This document shows, piece by piece, positions 24,726 to 38,000 of a stretch of 58,730 bases of DNA (positions are counted from its first letter, which is position 1; every line of letters starts with the position of its first letter). Origin of the DNA: Lingula anatina (lineage: Eukaryota > Brachiopoda > Lingulata > Lingulida > Lingulidae); assembly GCF_001039355.2 (NCBI RefSeq), contig NW_019775592.1:144213-202942 (forward strand), given 5' to 3'. Position numbers and translations under genes: made by a program. The notes beneath the pieces are model-generated. The model saw nothing but the letters and a program-made list of their open reading frames with translations, had not been told where the DNA came from and ran no database searches.

Positions 24726-25183
24726 ATACACTTCATTACTTGCCCATTTCATTTTTACCACAGCATATGGTAATAATACAGTTTTTATCACACCATGTTG
24801 TAATCTTACATATTTAAAACTGGTTGGACCATAAATCATAAATTAAAACATGACGCATTTCATGCATGTCCAACTTACTGTAATAACTCGTAAATCAAAT
24901 AAAATTTTAGTGATAATTGAAATGATAATGATTGAATAAAAGTACCAAATACACTTACCAGTAAGCTAGTGCAGGGATTAAACTGCATATGGAATTTCAT
25001 ATTAACGTAATAACCTTTACTTCATGTCTTTTACATCATGTAGAACAGGTCTTAAAATGTACATTAATATAGTTACACAATAGTTCTAGAGCCTATGAAT
25101 TTTCTAGTACTAGTAAGCACATTTAGTGCTAGCTAAAAAATATTAGTATAATTAATACTTGTTGTTGTATTTGTTATTATTAC

Positions 25184-25218
<35 letters not shown>

Positions 25219-25342
25219 TCCCCAGGGGGACCATATCTGGTTGGACCCAGACCCTAATTATTATTCTTGGAATTATTGGAACTCTATATGTTGCATGTTA
25301 AAACAAGAACAGATAATTTACTAGTACCTACCTGTTGAGTAA

Positions 25343-25388
<46 letters not shown>

Positions 25389-28300
25389 TCCCCAGGGAGA
25401 CCACATCTGGTTGGACCCAGACCCTAAGACCAAAGGGGAGTTTGAGGTGGCGGTGGGGGCAGTTGTACGCATTTCGGACTCGGGGAAGATTTGCGTCGTG
25501 GACGACGATGGCAAGGTGAGGGCAAGGGTTTTGTTGACAGTGAAGAAATGGAAGTGTTTTTGTTTTTGAATTCACTCTTAGTTTTTAAAGAAGTCAAGAG
25601 GTATGTTACCAGTCAGGGATGAGATTTTTCCAACCATCGGCAGATTTCTGGCTTTTTGGGATCTAAAATACATGTATCATTGGCAGTTGTGAGATTTTTC
25701 AGACTTTTGGCTAATTTTCGGACTTTTTTGGTAGTTAAAAAGGCTCAAACCTGACTAATGTTTGTTTGCCTCATCAGCCATGCTGCTTGCTTTAAACCAC
25801 ACCTTACTTACAAGCGTAATTAAAACCTTAAAGCAAAAAAAAAAGAAGAAAAAAAAAAATCCCTCATATGTCAAAAGGAGAGAAGATACCAAGATACAAG
25901 ACCTAATTACCAGCAGTTTGCTCTCCACTTACTTGTACCTAGGTGGATGTCAACTAGGTGATACAGGTGACATTTGTCAACCAGGGCATCTTGGACAGAT
26001 GACAATTTAGGGTGACAACTTACGCAGCATTCTCCATTAAAGGGCAGCAGAGGGCATCAGTGCTTACAGATTTAATTGCTGTTCTTGGAAGAATTATGGC
26101 TGTAATATCAACTAGTCTGTAATGACCTTAAAAATTACACAAGACACTTAAGAACTCATTATTTAGTTTTGATTTGAGTGGGTTTGGAAAGAGGGGAGAT
26201 AAAGCCACTGGCCAAACATTATAATATGTGTCGGGTTCCTGGAACTTATTGATGTGCTTGAGACTTCTCTACTGTTCACATTATTTCATCACTTGAATGA
26301 TGAAGATATTATTCTCGGAATTATTGGTACTCTATATGTTGCATGTTAAAACAAGAACAGATAATTTACCTACCTGTTGAGTAGGTGTCCCCTTGCATCC
26401 TTAAACTGAATACTTTCATCATAAAATGTTGGTAAAACACACACAACCCGACGTTGTTTCAATCCACAGTTTGTTTACCTTAAATTTCCTTAGGTTGCTA
26501 GGTCCCATCAAGTTTAAAGGCAATTTCTTTGAAATGATTCGGTATCATTCAGGTTGAAGGTTAGACTTGTCAACTCCAATATAACCATGATGTTAAAAGT
26601 ATCACAAAGATCTGTATATACTTCATGGCAGTTTTTTCTCTCAGTAAAAAAAATAAAATTAAGAACAGATTCATTCACTTGCATGGTCCAGTGTATCTCC
26701 AAATGGTGATTGCCAAGGTGTGATTAAAAAACTGTAGAAACTTGTTGAATTCCCCCAAGTTCCGGAATGTTAATTAATATCCGCTGTTATCGAAAGTGCT
26801 AGTTTCTTGACTACAGTCACCAGCTAGAACGGAGCTGGTGGGGGACATGCAATCTCCAAATTCGTTTCCATGGCAATCACTTTTTCTCGCTCCCCTGGGG
26901 CAGTCCCAAACAAGATTACTTGGAATATATATTTTGTGCAACGGAGAGAGGTCACTCTTTCCTAAGAACTTGAACTGGAAGCTGTTAGAAGAAGTCAAGA
27001 GACTTTTTTTTCTTGGATGTACTTGCAATCCCAAAAGTCTGAGGGCACTTGGTTTGGAAACAGTTTGGATACTGTTAACACAAGGATGGACTATTTCAGC
27101 ATTGGAGTGTAAGCTATTAGAAGAGAAATTATCCCAGGAACTCCTTCTGAGCAATTTTTATCTACCAGGAAAGCTGGAAGAGGCAGCGTCAGAGGAATTC
27201 TTATAGCAGTTTCCCAAATTTGGTCACCATTTTAACAGAAGTTATGCAGGATGGATGTGCATACAATTTATGTCAACCACTATCCATCGTAGTTTAGGAA
27301 TTCATTCAGTGCCCTTCAAGAAAGAATTAACACTTTGAAAATAATTTAAACAGTGACTTTGCCTAGTTCAAGATTGAGATTATTTGCCTTTATCCTGGAT
27401 TGCCTTGGATGTTTTTATACCAAACTAATATGTCACATATCATCTAGAAGGATCTATGCAGTGAAATTTTACTCGAGTCCTTGCCAAATAAAAGGGGGCA
27501 GCAGGCTTGTAGCCAACTATTAGTATTTCATAGAGGAGAGTTCTCACCTTAAAAATAAATGAACCTTGAAAAATGGAATAAATCCCAGATCAAATTTTGA
27601 TGCAGAGCAGACCTTTATTTAAAACACCCCCAGCCCCTGCCCACAAAACTGGGTAAACAGTTGTTCAGTTTTCATGAAATGTATGGGTCTGTATGGGCCA
27701 TGTAGATACCATTATTGGTGGCCAAAAGACAAAACATTCCCCATTCAACTTCCTGTCTTGTCCTGTATAGTATCTACCCACTAGCTTTCATCTTGAGGTC
27801 AGCTGAAACCCTCGCCTCACCATGTTTCGCATGCCAATGGATTGGCAGCCGGGACCCCATGGGAAACCCCCGCTGCCCAAACCGCGGAAATCCAAAGAAA
27901 AGGAAGTTTTTGCGCCATGTTTGTTTGAGTACGACTCCAAGCACGGCTGCATGCAGAGGTGCAGGATTTGCACCCGTATGAAATTCAGGGAAACCTGGGT
28001 TGGTATCAAGGATGGGTTTCTGGAAAATTCAGGGAATATTTTTTCAGTCCTAGAATATCCCCAAGTTGTACATACTCTGCAGCATGAAACAACGGATTTG
28101 TATATTTTAGCATGCCTGGCACAAGATAACAGAATAAAATTGTTGTGAATCAGTGATAGTTCCTTGTAAGGGAGTGAAATAGTAAAATAAAAATTTCTCA
28201 ACTTGGCAAACTGTGTAGTAATAACTTAATTCTTAGGTTTAATGAATACGTGCATCTAAACCCAATGTGTGTATCAGGCATGTAGTGCAACTCTAAAAAT

Positions 28301-31300
28301 TAATTTTATTACTTCATACTTAATTGACAATTATCGCATTATCTTATTAGGAACACTGGATTAAAACAATTATCTCATTATCTTATTAGGAACACTGGAT
28401 TAAAGCAGGACAGAAAGTCCGTCACATGCACGCGACATCGGTGGAAGGCGTTGAAGACATGATTGCCCTTGGTGACCTTCACGAAGAGGCCATTCTTAGA
28501 AACCTGTTCACAAGATATCAGCAAAATATGATATATGTAAGTATGCATTTCAACTGTGGTTCCCATTACTTTTAATATGACAATTTGTTTCAGTTCAAGT
28601 TGAATGTTTGACGTTTTTTTTCTTGTTGGTTTTCTATATTTCTGCAGTAAGGCCACCAAGCTTTTTCTTCCTACTTACAACCCAAAATCATGTCTCAAAT
28701 CTACATTATTGCCAATTTAATGTGAACAAGGTTTGACATCTTCTAAGACAACCAGAGCAGTTAGAGTGTTTCAGCATGCAAAAAAGGTACACAGTGCAGT
28801 TTTAAATGCTTTCTGTTTTGAAGCCACAAGAATGGGTTGATTAGTGCAGATCTAAGAGAGCTTATTGTTCAGTATGGAACTGGCTTATTAAATGTTGAAA
28901 AATGTAAGGAAGAGGTATTTTTATTATGAACTAAAAAATTCACCTTTTACAGCATTATAGCTCTTAAAAGAGGATGGTTCTTTTTTTCATTTTGCTAGAA
29001 AATTTGATATCTTTCCCTTTTTTTTGCCTTGTTAGAATAGAAAGGAATTTCTGTCCTTTCTACTTGGGAATTCAGGTGTATAGAATTTCAAGGATTCCCC
29101 AGTCTTCCTACAAAGGCACATTGCTTAAACATATATAGAAGATTACTTAGGAGCAACAGCTTTATCATGCTCTACTGAGTTTAACACAAAGATTATATTC
29201 AGCACTAATAGATAATAGATATTCACCATAAGGATGTGTTTGCTCATGCAGAATGATAGTAACGGGGATAACTATTTAGATCCTCACTGCGGATGCCCTG
29301 GATATCTTTTGGTGTGTAGAAAAATTCAGATTAATATTTAATAAGATGGTTGTAAGAACTGCATGGAATAATCACCTGGTTGAATGTCATTCATCAAGCT
29401 TGCACTAAATGCCTGGAGAGAATGAACTGACTGGTGGGTTTGATTGACTGTCTGAATGATAAGGATATATTTGATATAGATATTTGCGTTGTATGATAAC
29501 ACTTACTCCCACCCACTAAAAATTAACTGCATAATTTCAGAATAATATTCCTCCTCAAAAGTGAAATTGAAGAGACTATTCAGAATATTCAGTGGCGGTG
29601 TAGATTGCCCCTGCCTCCCCCCCCCCCCACTTCCCTCCACTTTTTCCCCTACCCTTCAGTTATCCGTATCACCAATTTCAGTCTTGTGCCCCTCCCTCTC
29701 CCTCTCCCATATGTCACTATATCCAACCCCTGCCCTCCCCCGTCCCTCTCAATTCAACTCCCCCCCTCCATTGCCTACAATACCAATTAATGTCCCATGC
29801 CCCCCCCCCCCTTCTCCACCCACAAATCACTACATCCATCCCCTTTCCCTCCCCTTCCTCCTCTCCCCGCCTATTTCATTGTCTATAACCCCTGGGGCTG
29901 ATTTATTATATCCTGTGAACATTGATGTTCTCTCCAAGGCAACATGATACGTGGACATTTTATATCTGGTATTATAGAGAACTGATTTCTACATGGTTTT
30001 ATATAATTGACTTGTCCTTGAATACAATTTTACGTGTACAGATTTGAGTACTTGATCAAGTGTACTTTTTATGACCAGGAATATGTGGGTTCATTAATGT
30101 AACACATAAAAGACAATTACATTGCAGACTTGTTCCTATGATTATAAATGAAGAAATATTGCTTGAAAGGAGAATAGTATGCACATTTACAATATACTTA
30201 AGATGCAGCCAAGCTTTGTAAGTGCAGTCAAGTCTTGTTAACCAGTACTCTCACCTCTGAGACCATACAGTGTGATATATAATTACTAGTACAGAGGTCA
30301 GGTGCCCTGGTACCAGCTGACCAAGAGATGTGACCCCAGGGCAGTGGCAGGTGACTTAATGACTGGGTCCAGACTGGTCACGGAAGGGGGTGTGGTCCCA
30401 GGGTCATTTCACTGACCGGGTCATTGAGTCCAGTCTGGGTGCAGGCCTATAGGCTGGGGGGGGGGGTATGACAAGCCACCCATTTTGACATGAAAAGGTC
30501 CACTCTGGGTACAAGTGATCTAGTAACAAGGAAGTTACAGAAAGTTTCATGGTGAAAGGTCTACTTTTATCCAGAAAAAAAATCCACCATTGACATTGCT
30601 GGCTAAAACCCAGACCCAGTTCTGAGATGTACAATTCCAGCAATAATGTTGCATAATGATGCTTTAGCCAGTGCTTGAGATTATTAAATTTCATTGCTTC
30701 GATAAGCTTGATATCTATCTGATACACAACCACAGCAGTAAAGCTGTGCACTGATGTTGTAACATGTACTTAAGATAATTGAACCACTTTGTCTTATCCT
30801 AATTGTTATAAGTGGATAAGAGCATTAGGTTAGTGTTATTATACTGTGATTCAGCTACTGGGATCAGTGTTTGTGATATATAATCTGATGAAATTGACCG
30901 ATCAAACCTCCTTCATCTAATTAAGTGATTAGAATCCAATTTAGGCAATCTTTTGTGATAATGACTGTTGTAGCTGCTATCAGGTTTAGATGTGGAAATA
31001 CTAGTACTGCTATTTATACAGTAGCACTGTTTTAATGTCAACAGTACCTTTTTTTTTGCAATTACACTAGTGGAATGCTCAACAAAAATTGTTATGCATG
31101 TCATGTAATTTGAAATTCTCTACGGACATCTTATAATCAATGACATCACTTATTTAATCTTGGTAAGGAAATTAAACATCTACTTGACTAGGTAACAGTC
31201 TAAAAAAATAACGAAAATAAATTTACATTTTGTTCATATTTCTTGACCTGGTAATTGAAATACACAACTTATTTTCAGATTTGAGGGAAAGGTGATTTGA

Positions 31301-31967
31301 TACCTCTTGGTGCAACATATCAAATCCTCCTCCCATATTTTTCTAATGGTGCACAGCACAATTATGACTTTCTAAGCCTCAATTTTCAGATTGTTTCTGT
31401 CCTATTCACATTTGTTTACATCCTGACACAAGATTCCATCTTATGGCATTGAATTGATTCCATGATTCCCATCAATATAATTATGCATTCTAATAGTAAA
31501 AGTACACAGAAATACTATTTCTCTCCAGCCATACACAGGTTCTTTCATGGTAGCAGTGAACCCCAACCAGGTGCTTCTAAAATTCCAGTATATATTCATT
31601 TAATTTTAATGCTAATACTATATATAAATCTCATTTTTATCTCCAGACATACACAGGTTCCATCCTGGTAGCAGTAAACCCCTACCAAGTGCTCCCTATC
31701 TACCACAGTGAACAGATCAAGGCATACAGGGACAGGAAGATAGGAGAGCTGCCACCACATATATTTGCTATAGGAGACAATGCTTACCACAGTATGATGA
31801 GATATAGGCATGACCAGTGTGTGATTATCAGGTGAGAACAAAAAAAAAATAATAATAATGAATAAATGCATAATAAGAGAGGGGAAAAAAGAAGAAATGT
31901 TTTTGTGCCATTTAAAGGAAGAATGTGTCCTGACACACAAAAATGCCAAAGAAAAATTTTATCAAAA

Positions 31968-32008
<41 letters not shown>

Positions 32009-35000
32009 GAAGAAGCTATGTTTTAGGAACACAGAAGATGACTGATAAAATACTTTACTAGATGGAAGAAAAATAGAATTTGTAATTGGAGACTTTTCAT
32101 GTCAGTTTGTTTTAAAAGGACCATTTTGTGCTATTTTTCACCATGACATCTTGTAACTATTCCAGTGGAGAGTCTGGCGCTGGTAAAACAGAGAGTACCA
32201 AGTTAATCCTTCAGTTTCTGGCCGCGGTCAGTGGTCAGCACTCTTGGATAGAGCAACAGATTCTGGAGGCTAACCCTATCATGGAAGGTATTATACTCGT
32301 AGCATAGGTGGGATTGTGAACACGCATGCATGCACGCTCATGTACACTTACATTTTAAGAAATGGTTGGTGCTTGAAAGAATTTATCTGAATTACTGCTA
32401 GGCAGAAATGGCAAATTGCCATTGTGTTCGTTTGTGTGTTATAATAATAATAATAATTGTTATAAATTTTGTGTTGAAAAAAAAATTTGAAATAAATGCA
32501 GTGAACAGAAGAATATTTATAGGTGTTGTCTGTTCTATGTTTTACAAAAAAAGCAGCCTGTCTTTACAAGTAGCAACATATATGTCATTATGATAGAAAG
32601 ATACTAAATCAAATCATAATTTATTGTTGCAGCCTTTGGAAATGCCAAGACAATACGTAACGACAACTCTAGTCGCTTTGGCAAGTACATAGACATTCAC
32701 TTCAACAGCAAAGGCTCTATAGAAGGTGCCAAGATAGAACAGTATTTACTGGAGAAATCAAGGATTGTCAATCAGGTGAACAACAGGACTGTAATAATGA
32801 TTATTATTGATATGAAATTGTTATTCTGTAGTAATGATTATTTTTTAAATGAAGTTGTTATTCTGTAGTAATGATTATTTTTTAAATGAAGTTGTTATTT
32901 TTGGTATTAATTTATTATTTATTTATGCATTTTTGTTGATGAAAATATCTGCTTGAGATTGTTATCCATACCATTGTAACTTGAGAATATGGCAGTTTTT
33001 TTTTCTTAATAAGCTTACTTCAATTTCACTTGATCATAACCTTTTTTTTTTTTGTATTGACCATAAGTTTTTTCTATTGACTTTCGCCTTGTCATGTTGA
33101 CCTTAACCTCATGTTGACCTTAACCTTACTTGACCTTCACCTTGACCTTTCAGGCCCATGATGAAAGGAACTACCACATATTCTACTGCATGCTGGCAGG
33201 CATGACCAAACAGCAAATGGCAGAGTTGGAGCTAAAGGATGCCACACACTATTACTACTTGGTTCAGGTAACTTGAAACTGTCATTAGGACTTAACAGTT
33301 TGCTTTGTTTTATATTAGATTGCACAAATTGTGGTAACTCTCTGGAATCTTAAAACATTAGAAATTTTTGTTGATCCAACTCCATTTATGTGGAGAATTA
33401 TAGAATCAGCTTCTATTCTGTAAATCTTTATGAAAAAGTTCCAAAAGAGAATTTATAGAAGAAGCAGTTTATCTTTTTTAATTTGTCTATGAGTAGAGAT
33501 TTGTTGTAGTTTTGTTTGTTTGTTTTTTGTCACAAATTTCCTTTTCAGGTGTCCAAATCTGAAGCCTAAATGAATTTGTTGATATTTGCATTTCACAGAA
33601 GTTCCTAGTTTGCTTAATAACTTTTCTTTTAGCTTTTTCATTGCTGGTAAATTTTAACTTACTTGTCTACAAAACAATAAAATAACAAAGTAAAATTAAT
33701 TGCACATTATCTTTGAAAAACTTTAACTTTTTTATTCCGTCTCAAAGTAGTTGACCTTTGATCACTATTTTTGCACAGCGCGTCTTACAGCTGCACATAA
33801 CATATTGCCCTAGTTAATGACCAATCACTTTCTTCTTTTCTTCAAGGACCCATCCAAGGTAACAACAGGCTGATGCTACTTCTTTGACCTATATTCTTAC
33901 CCTTTGAACTTTGAACTTTACCCTTGACCTATTTGCCCATATATGGTGATGTATTGCTTGGCTGGACCCTGATAGTGTGTGGAATTGCATTTGCTCAAAT
34001 GAGTTAGGTGTTCGTTGGGGATACCGTGTACTAATGATTGCGTTGAATGTTATGATACGAGTTGAAGAATGGTACTTATCTTATGCACCAGTGCTCACAT
34101 ATAACACTAATATAATTGATCATGGCTGATAAAATAAAGAATTTAAATTTTAGATCTTTACATGTATTTTTTTTTTTTTTTTTATTTTTTTTTTACATAT
34201 TTTTTGCACAGAAAGTCAATTCATATCAACTTCCGTGGTCAATTCCATGTCATATTTTTCAGCCGTGATCCTAACCTTCATTGTCCATATTCAGGGTTTC
34301 CCATTGGTTTCCAGGGGCAAGTCTTAATTTTTATGAGGTCACAGTAGAAAATAGATGAAATTAGGTCAAATATGCATACTCATGGCATGGTTGGTCATAG
34401 TGGGAACCCTGATATGCATGATGAAATGTAAAGCTCACTTGCTTGAAGCTTGATGAAACACCTTATGAATTTTGAACTGCAGCAGCTCACTCCTCACTAA
34501 GATATCATTTGATGATGTGATGGCCTGAAGATGAAGAACTGTCATGAATGGACTCTCCGTTTGCACTGATTTTAAGATAGGAGTTGCACAATTCAGAAAA
34601 TTCCTCCCTTGATTTTGATTTTTGGCAATTTCATTGTTTGAAATTTGGAATGCTACTTGCATGGCCTATTTTCCACTATACTTGTGTTTTCATTTGGTTG
34701 TTGTCAAATGCAAAACCATATTACTGTTGCAGTTATGTTAAGTTTGCAATGCAAGTTGCTTGAACATGCACTCCATTTCATTTTTCCAATTAGTAAATTG
34801 ACTGTCCCTATTTTTTCACTTAATTGATAGGGCAGTACTGTAACTTGAAAAAGTACAAGTTTTTTTTTTTTTTTTGCTGTATAGAAACCTTTCATGCCAT
34901 CAGTTATTGTTAGCAGACAATGAACATAAGGCAGAAAAATTGGGGGTTAAGTCTTCTTACACCATTGCAAATAACAGCAAATGACCAAGAATGGACTAGT

Positions 35001-38000
35001 CAGAATGTTTTAGAAAGGAATAAAGTTTGGAGAATAGAAAAACTATTCGGTGCTCTCAGACTTGATGGCATTGACCAGGTCATGGTCCTGATCTTGAGAC
35101 AGTTAAAAAGATCATCTTCTCATAAGAAACCAGCTGTGCCACACTGAAATTAGGGCTGTCTGCTTCTTCAAGCTGTTACCAGAGTAGCATTTCTCTGTGT
35201 AGCTATCTGTTGGAACATGTGCTACTCTGGACATGACATGGGCAAGGTTTGGATGGGGTCAGAGAGTGCATTATAAACCCTCATTTCGAATGACATGGAC
35301 ACTATCAGAGTGTCATGTACTCTGAATTTGTTCAAATTTTGTGTGTGAGGATTCAGATATAATGGGAGAAAATTAATGATGTTAATGAGATTAGAATCAG
35401 GGGAAGAAGTTTGAAATTAATCATTATGTTATTGAGGGTCATTCAAAGGTAGCTTAGTTAAGAAACTAATGTTTTTGTAACTAGATATCTTTTTGGCCAT
35501 GATATGTTGTGCTGTTTTGCTTTATCATTTTCCATTGCATTGGAGGCTGCCTTACTCCATGGTTCGTTTTCAACCTATTATTTTTTGACAAAGATCAATA
35601 CAAAACATGAACACCCTCCATCTAACCCTGTCCCCCACCCCCAAATAAAAAAAGTTTTTAACCATGCTATGGCTTACAGAATTCTTACATAGCTTTAGCA
35701 TATTTTCGTGAGTGGCTTTTTCAAGAGCTTCACTACAGTCATTTTTGGTGCAAAGCTTATGGCGTTGCTATAAAGGAAATTTATAAGTTAGGTAGCCTAT
35801 TTAACTTTGGCAGATGCATTTGTTCTTAAGCCATATTGCATTTTTTGTTTGTTTGCATTGAAGAAGTGAGAATTTATAGCAAAAAAAAAAAAAAAAAAAC
35901 ATTTGGGCTTTATTAATTTAAACACCTGGCATTAAGGCAAGTTTGTTGATTTTGAGTTGGTAAGGGGAGCCGTTTTTTTTTTTAAACGGAAAATGGTAGC
36001 AAAGTTTAACCTGAAATGATGGGCTAGCATTGGGGAAATTTGAGAACTAACCAATACTAGGCTTGAAGGTGTGAGTATTGAATTAGATTTAGTAAACTAT
36101 ATATAAAGGATACAGTGGTATGAGGGACGGCAGTTAAGGCAGAATTTATTGAATGAGGAGCTCTTATATATTTATTTCAAGGTGTCACTAATAGGTTATT
36201 TGATGAACAAGCTCAGGTCATTGGCCTTTGGCCTCCTGCAAACCATGTTTGAAATTCGTCAAAAAAAATGTTTAAGATATTTTCTTTAAAAAAAGTATCA
36301 ATTGTTTCCCTATAATTTGTTGGTTTGTACATTTCACAAGGGAATAAGAATATCTTTTAAATTTATTTGGACTATAACCTTGAAAATTACATTAAAAATT
36401 TAATGTTTCTCATAATGTTTAAGCATGGTTTGCAGATAAGCAGAGCTGATATTACATCTCGTACAGTTTCACTGCTTATTCACTGCTTGCTGATGGACAG
36501 AATTTTTTTCTGTGCTTTATTATTATAAGTTAATGAAACGTCAGGCACATTGAATGTCCAAAAATCACAGTATTTATCCCATATATCTTAATTCCATATA
36601 CTGGAAACGTGTTATTTGTACTTGCGTTGTAGACAGCTTCTATCTATCAGATTTACATTTTTTATTTTACATTGCTTCATTCTGTAACTTTTCAATTAGA
36701 GATTAACTAAAGAAGTGCCTTAAAGTTTATATCAAACAGTATGAAAAGAGAGAACAAATGCAGCTATTAACAAAATGCACCTGCTAACTGGATTGATTGT
36801 CAGAGTCAGAATGATGGGTGTCGTTGTTTTATGTTTATTTTATGGGCCTCTTCATTTGGTAATAAAACCATTTGTTAACTGAGCATTTTGCACAAACTTC
36901 ATTTCCATCATTTTGATTGGATGAAAATCTACCAATGAGAGATCATCCCACAAAGTGCCTGCCAGAAAAGCATTTTGAAATTTGTGCAAAGATGCTTAGA
37001 GCAAGAATTAACAGCATTTTCATAAATCTTTCACACCTTTTGTTTTCTTAGGGAGGAGACATTCATTGTGAAGGACATGATGATGCCAAGGATTTCGCAG
37101 ATATTCGTTCGGCTATGAAAGTTTTGATGTTTGAAGATTCTGAAATCTTTGACATTCTTAAAATTCTGGCAGCACTTCTGCATCTGGGCAATTTAAAATA
37201 CCAAGGTAAGAATAGTAGTCTTAAAATGTTGTACCCATGTGGTGTATTCTGTAATTCCTCAGAGTAGAAGCCCTCTTACAATGTGTTCAGGGTGTGTTTT
37301 TGGCATCATAGCCAACTTATAATTGCCTCCTATGTAATATCTGCCTTGCAATGTGGACATTGAGGAAATTTTCAACATGATACTTTTTGATGAATTGCAG
37401 CAATAATTTGAAATACTTATATCCTTAGAACTCCATTTTATACATGCTTTTAATTCAAGAGATATAGTGAATTGTGAATGATAATGTGGAACTATTTTCT
37501 GCTGTTCTTCAGAGGCGCAGATCAACAACATGGATGCCTCCGAAATCATGGACCTGAACTGTGCCAAGAGAGCAGCCAAGATGTTGGGGGTGAGAGATTA
37601 GCAGGCACTTTAACAAGAATAACGATATATATGGCATTTTCAAACAAAAACTTGACCCTGAAGATTCATTATTATTATTATTTATTTGGCTATATAATAT
37701 ATACATTTTAATATAAGTTTCTTAAATATTGATTTTACATGTGAACATGTTTTTGTTAAATCATTATGCATATACAAAATACTTTGAATTTATAGGCATT
37801 ATTATGATTATTACAATGAACATTGGGTAATATTTCATCTCCCCAATACAACAGGTGGCGCCTCAAAACCTGGTGGATGCCTTGACCACGAGGACCATCT
37901 TTGCCCAGGGAGAGTCGGTCATCTCCAGCATGAATGTCCAGAACTCGCTGGATGTCAGGGACGCCTTTGTGAAAGGTTTGGAAGATTGATAGTTATTATT

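Noticed and set aside
26774-27206. Overlapping 120-codon open frames on both strands in MYO7A intron 3
   Set aside because: No family recognised, open on both strands, and phases do not fit the myosin exons; chance or old repeat.
27788-28201. Overlapping open frames on both strands before exon 4
   Set aside because: No recognisable domain; no splice borders that match the myosin frame.
29561-29947. Pro/Ser-rich 128-codon frame
   Set aside because: Composition of a C-rich tract.
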